Made by a program: the position numbers and the translations under genes. The notes under the pieces are model-generated. The model did no database searches. It was not told the origin of the DNA and saw only the letters and a program-made list of their open reading frames with translations. A DNA stretch of 64,000 bases from Arthonia radiata (lineage: Eukaryota > Ascomycota > Arthoniomycetes > Arthoniales > Arthoniaceae), in NCBI GenBank assembly GCA_002989075.1, contig PSQN01000003.1:1298865-1362864 (forward strand), given 5' to 3'. Every line of letters starts with the position of its first letter. Positions within the stretch are counted from its first letter, which is position 1. Shown here piece by piece: positions 49,216 through 59,984 of this stretch.

Positions 49216-49637
49216 TAAGATGGAATCTGAGACGGCGGCGTGGCCCCAAATACGGCCAGGACGCGTCCTCAATCAATAGGTGCGCCAGCTGCGAAATAGG
49301 ATGCAGTTCCGCACTTCGTGGTGCTTGATAGGCCAAAATACCGCTCCTTCTCTCATTCGCTCTCTGGTTCCTTGCGTAACAGATCTGCCATCAACCCGTA
49401 CGCAAAGCGATCTCCTGCAAACTTTTATCGAGGGCATTTCACCTTGGGGCTGCTGCCTAATACCTGTGGGGAATGTGCTTGCGGGCTGATGCTCTTTTTC
49501 GTTCTGCGTTTTCTAGAATTTCTCCATTTTCCTTCCAAAATCAAGCATCGCACTACCTTGAGCCTCAAATCAGCCATTTCCAGTTGCAGTACATCTCAGC
49601 CTTTCCCACCTTGTCAGTTCAAGACTAACGACAACAG
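49216..49637. other. upstream flank of member 33
   Basis: The stretch is CT-rich from about 49.49 kb and contains TTCCAAAATCAAG where other members have TTCCAAAATG, so the usual start codon may be mutated. A branch-like ACTAACG and a GACAACAG acceptor lie just before 49638. Confidence 0.4.
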
Positions 49638-50155
49638 ACACGGATATTTCCTCGCCAACGGCGCCCAAGCCGCATGCGCAGCGCGCTAAGCGCAAGAACC
49701 TATCGACGCTTCCTTTGGAGATTGTATCGCAGATATTCGAGCACGTCATGGACAGCACATTGCCCGCGGAGCCGGGTAAGGAGCTGCTCAAATCGCGCAT
49801 GCGGAAAGTTGGCGTGGCCCAGCGAGCGATTCACAACCTTGCTTCAATGAATTCAAGCATAGCCTTCGCAGTCCGTCAGAAGTTGGACAGGCTTATTGCT
49901 GGTCTGAAGCATCGTCCGCGAGCCTTACACACAGAGCATAGCCAAGAATATGAGACAGACTTCGTGCTCAATTGCCGCTTGCATCTGGCAAGGGACCATG
50001 TCTCATTTGTCAACACTCTAGAGCGTAGCGCCAATCGATTCAAAAGGCTTGCAGTCAAAGGTGTTGGCGTCCCACTCACGACTGAAGAACAGAAGATCCT
50101 GGCGGAGGCTGATGCGAAAAATCGCCTTGTGCTAGACACATCGCAATTGCAGTAG
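49638..50155 (+). CDS. array member 33 (subfamily B), 5' end uncertain
   Basis: The frame encodes SPTAPKPHAQRAKRKNLST, then LPLEIVSQIFEHVMDSTLP, then AIHNLASMNSSIAFAVRQKL and a C-terminal RFKRLAVKGVGVPLTTEEQK that corresponds to the RLAKKGVGKPLLKSE module of members 31 and 32. The cysteines of the main group are absent. No ATG precedes helix 1 in this frame. A short upstream exon joined at the acceptor ending 49637 is likely; one option starts at 49489. If no such exon exists, the copy has lost its start. Confidence 0.6.
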
Positions 50156-50515
50156 GACGTGTCGGACTCTTCACAGGGGACGACATCTGCTCGACCATGA
50201 CGACAAGCACGACACAAGCACATAAGACCCAAGGTCAGCGTCGAAAGCGGCAGATATTATTGCTCCACACACCGTTTTCCGCGATTGCACTGAAGGCTGA
50301 GAACAGCTCTCACGAAAGATGCCACCCAAGAAGACACAACCGTAATGTGAACGGGCTTGGTTGACTCGTTACTAATGATGGAATGAAACGTAATCATCAC
50401 CGGAAGGCTTTTCATAAAATCAATGGAGGTTTCGGTTGAGCTCATGGGACTGACTACAGCACTTCCAGAAGTTACCACAGCATACTCAGCCAGGGAACTA
50501 GAGCGAGGCGGGGCC
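50156..50515. other. convergent spacer, member 33 and xylanase gene
   Basis: The stretch is 360 bases between two converging genes. An open minus-strand frame covering it is the read-through of a wrong frame of the xylanase gene. No RNA gene is seen. Confidence 0.5.
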
Positions 50516-52245
<1,730 letters not shown>

Positions 52246-53061
52246 ATGCAACTCACCAGCTCGGTACTCCTCGCCCTCTTACCCGCCTTCCTCGCCTTCG
52301 CAGCGCCCGTAGACGACGTCGAGAAGCGCGCCGCCTGCCCACGAGTCCATGTCTTCGGCGCTCGTGAGACAACCGCCGGTCCTGGCTTCGGCTCGTCCAG
52401 CACTGTCGTCAATGCCATCCTCGGTGCCTACCCGGGGTCCACCGCGGAAGCCCTGAACTACCCAGCATGTGGCGGCCAGGCGTCTTGCGGAGGCCAAAGC
52501 TACTCGCAGTCCGTGCAAGCGGGCTTCAACGCTGCAGCCGCTGCTGTCAACAGCTACGCCAGCCAATGCCCCAGCACACAGATTGTGCTAGTAGGCTACT
52601 CACAGGTATGGTCTACCCTTTCCAGCCAATGCGGCCAATACTAACGTGGAGCAGGGAGCTGAAGTCTTTGACGTCGGAATCTGCGGCGGCGGCGACCCCA
52701 ACCAAGGGTTCACCAACCGCAACGTGCTCTTCAGCGCGGCAGCTGTAAACAACATCAAAGCTGTGATTCTCCAAGGTGCGCCGACGTATCACGTGGGCCT
52801 TCCATACAACGTCGGAACCTGTCAGGCTGGCGGCGTAAGTATACTGTCTTCCGTCTTATCGATGCTTACGCTGACTTTGAGACTCAGTTCGACCAGCGTG
52901 CAGCTGGCTTCTCGTGCCCAAATGCCAGCAAGATCAAGTCTTACTGCGATGCTTCTGATCCGTATTGCTGCAACGGCAGCAACGCCGCTACTCATCAAGG
53001 ATATGGCGCAGAGTATGGCAGCCAGGCTCTCGCTTTCGTGAGGACCAAGGTAACGGCATAG
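52246..53061 (+). CDS. CE5 acetylxylan esterase, secreted
   Basis: Three exons (52246-52605, 52655-52834, 52888-53061) with introns of 49 and 53 nt, all joins in phase 0, give 237 residues. Residues 1-20 are a signal peptide with KR at 27-28 as a likely Kex2 site. CPRVHVFGARETTAGPGFG and LNYPACGGQ mark the CE5 (cutinase-like) fold. The serine motif GYSQG is split by intron 1, with S119 as nucleophile; D204 in DASDPYCC and H216 in ATHQGYG complete the triad. Ten Cys suit the family's disulfides. It removes acetyl groups from xylan and so helps the neighbouring xylanase. Confidence 0.94.
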
Positions 53062-53438
53062 ATGCCGTCCAGCTAGATGGCCGACTACTCGAGCGGTTAT
53101 ATAGCCAATGAATCACCTTCTAAAAAGTCAAGAACGCTTTTCAATGCTTCGCTGATCAGGATACAGTCAGCAACTGTATGCTTACCGCGTTCGTGATGTA
53201 TAATACCCTGTTGCATCATAATTGCATCGGATATGCCAGTGGCTCTTCTGAGCACTTCTCGGCATCGTCCAAAAGTCCAAGGCTACGACTCTGCCATACT
53301 CTACTTTCTGCCAGTGCAAATTGACAGAATGAAGGTTCCTCGCCATATACCTCTTGTAACACACAGTCGAGTCAACGCTGCAAAGCGCTCTAAACTCATG
53401 CTAAGGACGAACCCCCTGCGACGTCCTCGCAGCCTGTA
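53062..53438. other. spacer after the esterase gene
   Basis: 377 bases: the 3' flank of the esterase gene and the leader of member 34. No gene is supported. Confidence 0.45.
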
Positions 53439-54056
53439 ATGATGTCCAAGCCGACGCTTCTTCAGAAACTGCCAAACGAGATCATCAACCTGATCGTCTT
53501 TCGACGTCTGGAAATGAATCTAGTAGAGGAAGAGCGCTTGATGTACTGCCTTCTCGAGCGCGAACTCCATACCTATGAGCGCAACGTCACAACCTTAGCC
53601 GGCGTCTCGCGGGCAACACACGATGAAGTGATGCACATCGTGAGCCAACACTTAGCCACAGCAACGAAAGAAGCAGCCCATGCCCAACATTCACCGCCGC
53701 TTCGGCGAAAACCGAGATCCCATTCAGGGTATCAAGAAAGGTTCATGCGTTCTCGTCCAGAGAATGTCTGGGCGATCGCGAGCGCGCGGGCGTTTGCGCT
53801 CGGAAGAATCTGGACCAAGATGCTCACGGCTCGTTGGGTCGCACTATATCCGCGACCACAGAATTCTCGTGGAGGCTCCTGGAAGATCACCATACGGAAA
53901 CGCCGGCAGGCTAGGCAGCGGCAAAAGCAGCTCTTGCAATCGAGGGGCTGGTGCTTTGACGAACGAAAGTATCGGTGGCGACCTCTGCCTGAACGGTCGG
54001 AGAGTATCGTCATCTTGGTGCAAGGGGGGAAGTTCAGATTAACACGGCGAGAGTAG
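53439..54056 (+). CDS. array member 34 (subfamily C)
   Basis: A single-exon protein of 205 residues starting at 53439 (or the next Met at 53442). LPNEI is at residues 11-15, followed by INLIVFRRLEMNLVEEERL; YERNVTTLAGVSRATHDEV matches the LA.vS..LR.HV segment. After the central helix the family pattern fades; the C-terminal half is basic (KRRQARQRQKQLLQSRGW) and lacks C-x2-C. It shares LPNEI and the length of its helix-1 region with member 35. The second half could be altered by a frame change, because another frame is also open there. Confidence 0.62.
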   Translation: MMSKPTLLQKLPNEIINLIVFRRLEMNLVEEERLMYCLLERELHTYERNVTTLAGVSRATHDEVMHIVSQHLATATKEAAHAQHSPPLRRKPRSHSGYQERFMRSRPENVWAIASARAFALGRIWTKMLTARWVALYPRPQNSRGGSWKITIRKRRQARQRQKQLLQSRGWCFDERKYRWRPLPERSESIVILVQGGKFRLTRRE

Positions 54057-54360
54057 TCATGCGCCTCCTGTCCATCAATGTCGCTAGAGTCTTTGGCGTC
54101 TCAGGCGCCATTTCTGCTTAACGTCCGCATATGCGACGCTGAAATTATAAAAAGATTTGTTGGAGCGCCTCTATGCAACGTGCGCATTGAAACCCGTTTG
54201 ACGTCTGCAGCGTCAGGGTTGCCCCTTCCTAATCTCCAACTGCTTGTCAGAGCGTGCTTCGGGTGCTTCGACTTTCCTGTTCTGCCACAAACCCTGTCAA
54301 TCAGTACTCGCAGTCTTATCAGACACTCATCTGCGAGTTTCTTGCAGCATAATCTTGACC
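54057..54360. other. spacer between members 34 and 35
   Basis: 304 bases with a CT-rich end that reads like a leader (CTTCGACTTTCCTGTTCTGC). No gene is supported; the frame of member 35 is open through part of it without a convincing start. Confidence 0.45.
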
Positions 54361-54933
54361 ATGGATACCACGAAATCGATCCCACGGCAGTTTAGCCTTT
54401 TATCAATTCGGTCTACACCAAAAAGACAGAAACTCCCAAACGAGATCCTCTTCATGGTCCTCAATTACCGCCTCGAAGCCGACACGAAGCAGCCAGGATA
54501 TCTCCTGAGCTACCAACGCACCGCCATCGATCTCGCCAACATCTGCAAGGCTTTCCGCCACGAAGTCGAAAAGATCGTCCCTGTCCACATCGAAGTCGAA
54601 AAGCTGAGGAGAGAACGACATCTAGCCGAAGAGTCACGTCAAATGAACTGTGTATCTGACAAAAACGATGCCGCGATATACTTTGCACAATACATGGCTG
54701 GTATGGCCCGTGAACGAGAGAATAACCTGCGCGTACTTCAGAAAAGGCTGTCGGAGTTCGCTGGGGACGCCACTTTTCCGCAATTCGCCATTGCTGAAGC
54801 TACTCCTACCGATTTGGGTTCGGAAGCACGCGCGAACGACTCGAAGAAAGTCGCCACTGGGGAACCCGTTCGGCGCGCCCGAAGAAGGAGAGCACACAGG
54901 AGGCGAAAGGTTTTGGCCTCTGATGTTCACTAG
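54361..54933 (+). CDS. array member 35 (subfamily C), last relative
   Basis: A single-exon protein of 190 residues from the Met at 54361 (GACCATGGAT). LPNEI is at 25-29, followed by LFMVLNYRLEADTKQ; YQRTAIDLANICKAFRHEV matches the second conserved segment. A long charged helix (EVEKLRRERHLAEESRQ) follows. There is a single Cys (MNCVSDK) and no C-x2-C. The C-terminus is strongly basic (RRARRRRAHRRRK), a likely nuclear localisation signal. The housekeeping block begins 425 bases downstream. Confidence 0.72.
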   Translation: MDTTKSIPRQFSLLSIRSTPKRQKLPNEILFMVLNYRLEADTKQPGYLLSYQRTAIDLANICKAFRHEVEKIVPVHIEVEKLRRERHLAEESRQMNCVSDKNDAAIYFAQYMAGMARERENNLRVLQKRLSEFAGDATFPQFAIAEATPTDLGSEARANDSKKVATGEPVRRARRRRAHRRRKVLASDVH

Positions 54934-55358
54934 GGAGATATAACACGTGAGGGAGACGTCTCTGGAGCTTGACAGCTCCGTCAGGACATCTGAAGAATTA
55001 GCGAGGACGAGAGCTGGCACGGAAAGGTAGAGAATGAAGACAGAGCCTCTCCCATCATTTCACCTGATAGCGCGTTTACCGCTAGGCTCATTTTAGCTTA
55101 GCTCACGAATTCGTCCTATGTACTATTGCACGCATCTTGAGGTTCGTCTTATATACGTCAGGCTATCTGGGAGCGAAAATCAATTCCCCATCGCAGCTAG
55201 ACGTGTCGTAGTCCATCTGAGGGCCTTTCGAGGTATGAGATCGACCAGAATCTGACCGAGCGTGATCACACCTCGCCTTCCACCATGATCACATTGAACA
55301 CACACATATTCACATCACGGTAACCCTCCCATACCTGCGTTCCTCCATCCAAATAACC
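54934..55358. other. spacer at the right border of the array
   Basis: 425 bases without a supported gene, marking the switch from the array to conserved housekeeping genes. Confidence 0.45.
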
Positions 55359-56546
55359 ATGCCCGACGCATCCACCCGCCTCCGCCGCGCCCTCGACCTC
55401 CGCTCCCTCCCCATGGTCACCCGCATCCTCGCCTCGCACCCCAACGACCCCCTCCTCCTGCGCAACGCCGACCTCACCACCAACTCCCAAACATCCCTAC
55501 ACATCTGCGCCGCCCTCGGCCTCCCCTCCATCGCCGCCCACCTCATCTCCCTCGGCCACGAAGACGCCGGCATCTCCCGCGACACCGCAGGCCTCACGCC
55601 CCTCATGCTCGCCTGCCAAGCCGGGCCCAGCGACGATGACCCCACCGTCGCCGCCCGCATCGCCGTCGCAAAACTCCTCATCGAGACCTTCCCCGAGTTC
55701 ATAGCGATCCGCGACAGCCGCGGCATGGACGCGTTCGCGCACGCCGCCGCCTCCGGGACGAACGCACTGCTAACCCTCCTACTATCGCAACCACTGCACC
55801 CCTTCGCACAGGAAGCGCTAACAGATACGCTGCTCAATCCGCCTTCCACCGTCCTGGACGAACACGGCACCATCCTGCTCAATCGGCCAGGCGTCCACGT
55901 ACCCTCCACCGCTATTACGACGCAAGGCCCGTCCAGCCAGACGAGCGCAGGCGCGCACCCCCTCCTCAGCGTCCGCGACATCCACGGCAACACGCCTCTG
56001 CACCACGCCTCCGCCAACGGCCAACTGAAGACCATGCGTCTCCTCGTCCAAGCGGGCGCCGACGCCGGCGCCAGCAACGCGCAGACGTGGACGCCGCTTG
56101 ATTACTCACATACTGTAGCCGTGGACGTGTACCTGCGAAAACTAATCAAGGAGGCGAACGCCGCAAAGGGCATACCGGCTGGTCGTGCGTCACCACCGCG
56201 GAGCAATCACCCACCGCAGCTGACGAGCAGGATCGACACGGGTGTGCGCCCGAGTTTCGAGGGCGGGCGGAACAGTCCCGCGCCGTTTGCGAGTCCCGTG
56301 AATACGTTTTCGAGCCCGATTGGGATTGGGAGTCCGTTTGGGAGTCCTGGGTTTGGGAATTCCGGGAGGCAGAGTCCGGCGCAGATGGGGCGGACGAGGG
56401 GGTTTAGTGATGAGAGAAGGACTGGGTTAAGGGTGAGGGGGGAGAGCGACGAGAAGAGGAGGGGGGCTGGGCAGGTGCGGTTGGTGAGGCAGAGTAGCAG
56501 TGAGAGTGAGGGGGAGGTGGTGGGGAGGGCGAGGACGAAGAGTTAG
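55359..56546 (+). CDS. ankyrin-repeat protein
   Basis: A single-exon protein of 395 residues from 55359 (AACCATGCCC). The first 275 residues hold ankyrin-type repeats: SQTSLHICAALGLPSIAAHL, TAGLTPLMLACQAG, SRGMDAFAHAAASGTNALL and the best one, IHGNTPLHHASANGQLKTMR. The last 120 residues are Ser/Pro/Gly/Arg-rich and disordered-looking, with repeated FGSPGFGN- and SPA-like pieces. No signal peptide or membrane segment is present. Ankyrin repeats bind other proteins; the partner is unknown. Codon use is strongly biased to C in the first half, which gives long antisense frames that I ignore. Confidence 0.85.
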   Translation: MPDASTRLRRALDLRSLPMVTRILASHPNDPLLLRNADLTTNSQTSLHICAALGLPSIAAHLISLGHEDAGISRDTAGLTPLMLACQAGPSDDDPTVAARIAVAKLLIETFPEFIAIRDSRGMDAFAHAAASGTNALLTLLLSQPLHPFAQEALTDTLLNPPSTVLDEHGTILLNRPGVHVPSTAITTQGPSSQTSAGAHPLLSVRDIHGNTPLHHASANGQLKTMRLLVQAGADAGASNAQTWTPLDYSHTVAVDVYLRKLIKEANAAKGIPAGRASPPRSNHPPQLTSRIDTGVRPSFEGGRNSPAPFASPVNTFSSPIGIGSPFGSPGFGNSGRQSPAQMGRTRGFSDERRTGLRVRGESDEKRRGAGQVRLVRQSSSESEGEVVGRARTKS

Positions 56547-56836
56547 GGGTTGTGGTACTTGGTGAGACTTGCTTGAGAAGAGGCGGTGAACGGCTATGAG
56601 GAAAGCTGGGGAGACCGGAGAGGATGCAGCAAGGATCTATAGTATTACACGGGCGCCTCGACCGCCCCGTCCTCCGAAAGCGACCACGTTCTATCGACAG
56701 GATGACAGCGGCGCTGACTGCTCAAATTGAGTACCGACGCAGCTCACTGTTTCCTCTGGAGCCGGAGCTGCAGACCCATCAGGGACAAAACCCTGCTGAA
56801 CGGCACGGGCGAGCGGCTGCATATCGCTCAAAGCGC
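56547..56836. other. convergent spacer, ankyrin gene and rpn3
   Basis: 290 bases between two convergent genes; 3' flanks only. Confidence 0.5.
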
Positions 56837-58405
56837 TCACAACCCCTCAAAGTCGCCACCAGCATCATCCTCGTCGATCTCGCCTTCTTGAATCTCCTTC
56901 GCCAATTCGCGCTCCCGCTCCCTCGCCTCCTGCGCGTTCTTGAGTTCGAGCTTGTGCTTGTCCATGGGGAAGCGCATGGCCTTGACGCACTCGTCGTGGA
57001 GGCCCAGGCAAGCTTGTATGCGCTCGTGGAACGCCTCAGCTGGCTCGCGTGTAGCGTACACGTCGCTGGCGCGCTTCGTCTCCATGTAGCCCTTCTCGTG
57101 GTTGATGGACGCTTCGATGACGCCGTCGCGGATGGCCTTGGCGACAATATATTCTGCGGACTGTTCGGACTCGATGCCGAGGCGGATACAGATGTCGCGG
57201 AGGGAGATGCGTGAGTATGCGAGTGATAGCATACGCACTCCAGTGCGGATGACGTTTTGACGTAAGCGTCTGGCAAGAGTGTAGGTGCCATCCCGACGGA
57301 AAGTGTCGGCATTTTTCGTTACCAGGTCTTCGAAAGCCTTCAGATCGCCGCTGCGGACAGCCTTGACTAGGTGGAAGTATGGCTCGAGAGCTTGCTCGAG
57401 CTTGGGCTGGCGGAAGATAGATCGGTCAGGAATGTCACCCATCAGCAGCTCAACGACAACGAGTGTCTTCATCGAAGCCTGGTAGAAACCCGCCGCAGAC
57501 CCGCTCGCCGGTGCCTTGCGCGCGGCGCTGGTAATATGGGACTGAGCATCGGTATAGTCCAGCTGGATCGCTCGTATCCGACCCAGGTAGTAGAGGTATC
57601 GAGCGACCTGGCTGTTTGATGCGCCCAGTGGAAATTGGTTGTGGGTAATGAGAAGGTCGGCTTGGGTAATGTCGGATGTAGAGAGATAGTTCCGTAGTAA
57701 CAGAACAATAGCGACGGCTTGTGTCTCCTGATCCTTTCTCAAGATCGCACTTCGAAGAGCCAACAGCAAATGCTCGCGAATCTCAAAAACGGGCGATTGA
57801 CGGGATGGCGGCACTGGGCTCAGCTTCTCGATGAGCAGCTGGAGGTAGAAATATATCTTCGCGGCCAGTGGGTCCAGTGTTCTCCTGTTGAAGTTCCGCA
57901 TCTCTGTGACGAACTCAAGTGAGAACTTGGCTCCCGCTTCATATCGCTCAGAGTCGAAGTAGACGACCTGGGGAGTTCGTCAGCGCCGATGATCAGGCTT
58001 TGCGTCACACAATGACGATCATACCTGTCGCAGAATGGCCAGATAGACCTCCTCTTCTGGCAGCAATGTGCCTGGTTCGATGCGGAGCTTCTTCGCGGTG
58101 GCCGATGCCTTCTCATTGCTTGTAGATGTGCGAGCTTCACGAGCACTTTTGATCGCGTCTAGCCCGTCGCCTTCTTTGCCTAGACGCTGTCTGATGGAGC
58201 TGATGGCCCTCAAAGCTCTGAGAATGAACCGCACGTCGAACTGTTGGACGGCAAGTTGAAGGAGTTCGAGGTTGGAGATGATGTCTGCAATTAATCAGCC
58301 GCGCTCTGGCTTGTATTCGTTTATACGCGTACCATCTTTCACATTGCGCTCGCCATTTGCTTCCTGAGGAGCGTCATCAACCTGCATTGCATCGTGTTGA
58401 GACAT
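56837..58405 (-). CDS. rpn3: 26S proteasome regulatory subunit Rpn3
   Basis: Three exons (58405-58333, 58284-58025, 57967-56837) with introns of 48 and 57 nt give 487 residues. The N-terminus is short and acidic (MSQHDAMQVDDAPQEANGE), followed by FILRALRAISSIRQRL and the helical repeat region (YLYYLGRIRAIQLDYTDAQS). The PCI domain is in the C-terminal half (about 250-420), with LARRLRQNVIRTGVRMLSLA and YSRISLRDICIRLGIE; the tail is acidic (GEIDEDDAGGDFEGL). Rpn3 is a scaffold subunit of the proteasome lid, working in cytosol and nucleus. Its length and content are normal for fungi. Confidence 0.95.
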
Positions 58406-58753
58406 CTTGGGCAGATTCGGCGAGATCGGATGAATGTTAAAGAAATGAGGATGGTGTTAGAGAAAGCTTGAAGCGAAGCATCTTTGAACGACCTGCCGGT
58501 ACCTTGCTATACCGATAATTCGATAAAGGCTGTGGAACAAACATCTCCTTCCTATGCTGCTCCACTTCGCTTCAAACGGAGGTTGAACCCGATTCTGCAA
58601 GTTCGCATGAATACGTATCTCGTGTGAATATACGCAGTTCATGAAGACAAATTCCAACGCCTATTAGAGCATCTTGGTGCAACATTTGGGGTATCTCTAA
58701 CCACCAAAACTCATCTCGACTCGTGTCTCATTAATCGTGGTTGTGAATTGGCA
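58406..58753. other. spacer between rpn3 and spc34
   Basis: 348 bases: promoter of rpn3 and 3' flank of spc34, both on the minus strand. No other signal is seen. Confidence 0.5.
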
Positions 58754-59588
58754 TCATCGCATCAGACCTCCTAGATCCTTCTCAATCCCGTTCACTCGCT
58801 CCTCTAGTGTTCGCTTCCTGCGCTCAAGCTCAGCAATGCCTTCCTCCTCGCGCTTCAGATCGACCTGAGTCGTCGGCGTCTCTTCTTTGAATGACGGGCC
58901 GCTGCCAACAGCGACGATCTCTTCATCGGCTTCATCATCAAGGCCGGCCGATGAGATGCCATTCATTCGTCCTAATTGCACTGACTGCTCTTCCACGAGC
59001 TGCTCATAGTGGTCCAGGGACGCGCTAACTTTCACATTGCGATTGCGCAGAGCCGATATTCGGTCAAGGGCGCCAGGTATTGGACTGGAAACATCAGTAT
59101 TACGGCTTTTGATAATTGAGCAATGAGCACACGCACTACACAGAACACAAGCGTTCTGCTCCACTCAATAGCAGCTCCACGTCGAAGTCGTCACGCTGCT
59201 GTCTCCTGTCCTTGCGAGAATCCTGCGTGTCGCGCTGATACTCTCTGCGAATCTTCTCACTTAGATCACCACCCAACACCGTTGCAACCGCTGTGCCTCT
59301 CCTCGGAGCGCGGAAGGTCTGACTGTAGTCGGTCTCTTCCTGCTGGCCTGGTAACGTCGTGGCTCTTCTTTTCGCGGCCGCAATAGTGCGTCTTCGGTGG
59401 TTGGAGTCTTCATCGGATGCAAGCGAAAACAGCGCTCGTTCGTGTGCCTCTGTGTCGCGTATAAGAGATGTAATGTCGGTTGTGTTGAGCATTGCATTTG
59501 TGAAGACCTTGGGTGGGGGAAAGGGGAGCTGTTCTATTGTGGAAGAGCATAGCTGGATTTGTTCCAAGTGGCTCTCGAGTAAAGACAT
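58754..59588 (-). CDS. spc34: DASH complex subunit Spc34
   Basis: Two exons (59588-59140, 59084-58754) with a 55-nt intron (GTAGTG..TTCCAG, phase 2) give 259 residues. The N-terminus LEQIQLCSSTIEQLPFPPPK and FTNAMLNTTDITSLIRDTEA is diagnostic of Spc34. The middle is basic (RRRTIAAAKRRATTLPGQ) and the C-terminus is a coiled coil (KREEEGIAELERRKRTLEER). Spc34 is part of the DASH/Dam1 ring that couples kinetochores to microtubules in fungi. The donor is the least certain point; an alternative GTGTTC a few bases earlier would change only two or three residues. Confidence 0.9.
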
Positions 59589-59984
59589 ATCGTTAGTCTC
59601 TGCAAGAAGTTGTCCAGTACCGCATTTGTACGTTCAACACTGATGCCGATCCCAGAGCAGAGACGCGTCGCGTAGAGTTGTGCACTATTGCAATAGCGAG
59701 GATATCGGTATCTGGCTCGGCCGAATGATTGTCTGTGCCGGCATACCCAACCAGCGTTCACTCTCATCCTCACCTCGTTTGCGCCGACAAGGTCTCTAGT
59801 CTGATTGAGATTGGGGCAACGACAGTGAGGCGCTTGGCTTCGATTCAGCAATCTCGCGACTGGATGATTTGCATTTGGGTTTGTCGTACTAGGGGAACCC
59901 ACCATCAATCCTGTCTCATTCTTCTTGATTCCGTTCACGTCCACGTTAGCTAGTAATAGATAGGATCTTCGTTGCGCCGCCATC
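59589..59984. promoter_or_regulatory. divergent promoter region of spc34 and taf12
   Basis: 396 bases between two divergent starts. No clear TATA box or named motif is seen; the taf12 start has the context CATCATGG. Confidence 0.45.

Noticed and set aside
55310-56077. 255-residue minus-strand open frame
   Set aside because: It is the antisense shadow of the C-biased ankyrin gene, Arg/Ser/Ala-rich and without domain.
56624-57214. 196-residue plus-strand open frame
   Set aside because: It overlaps the end of rpn3 on the opposite strand, and only rpn3 has a recognisable protein.
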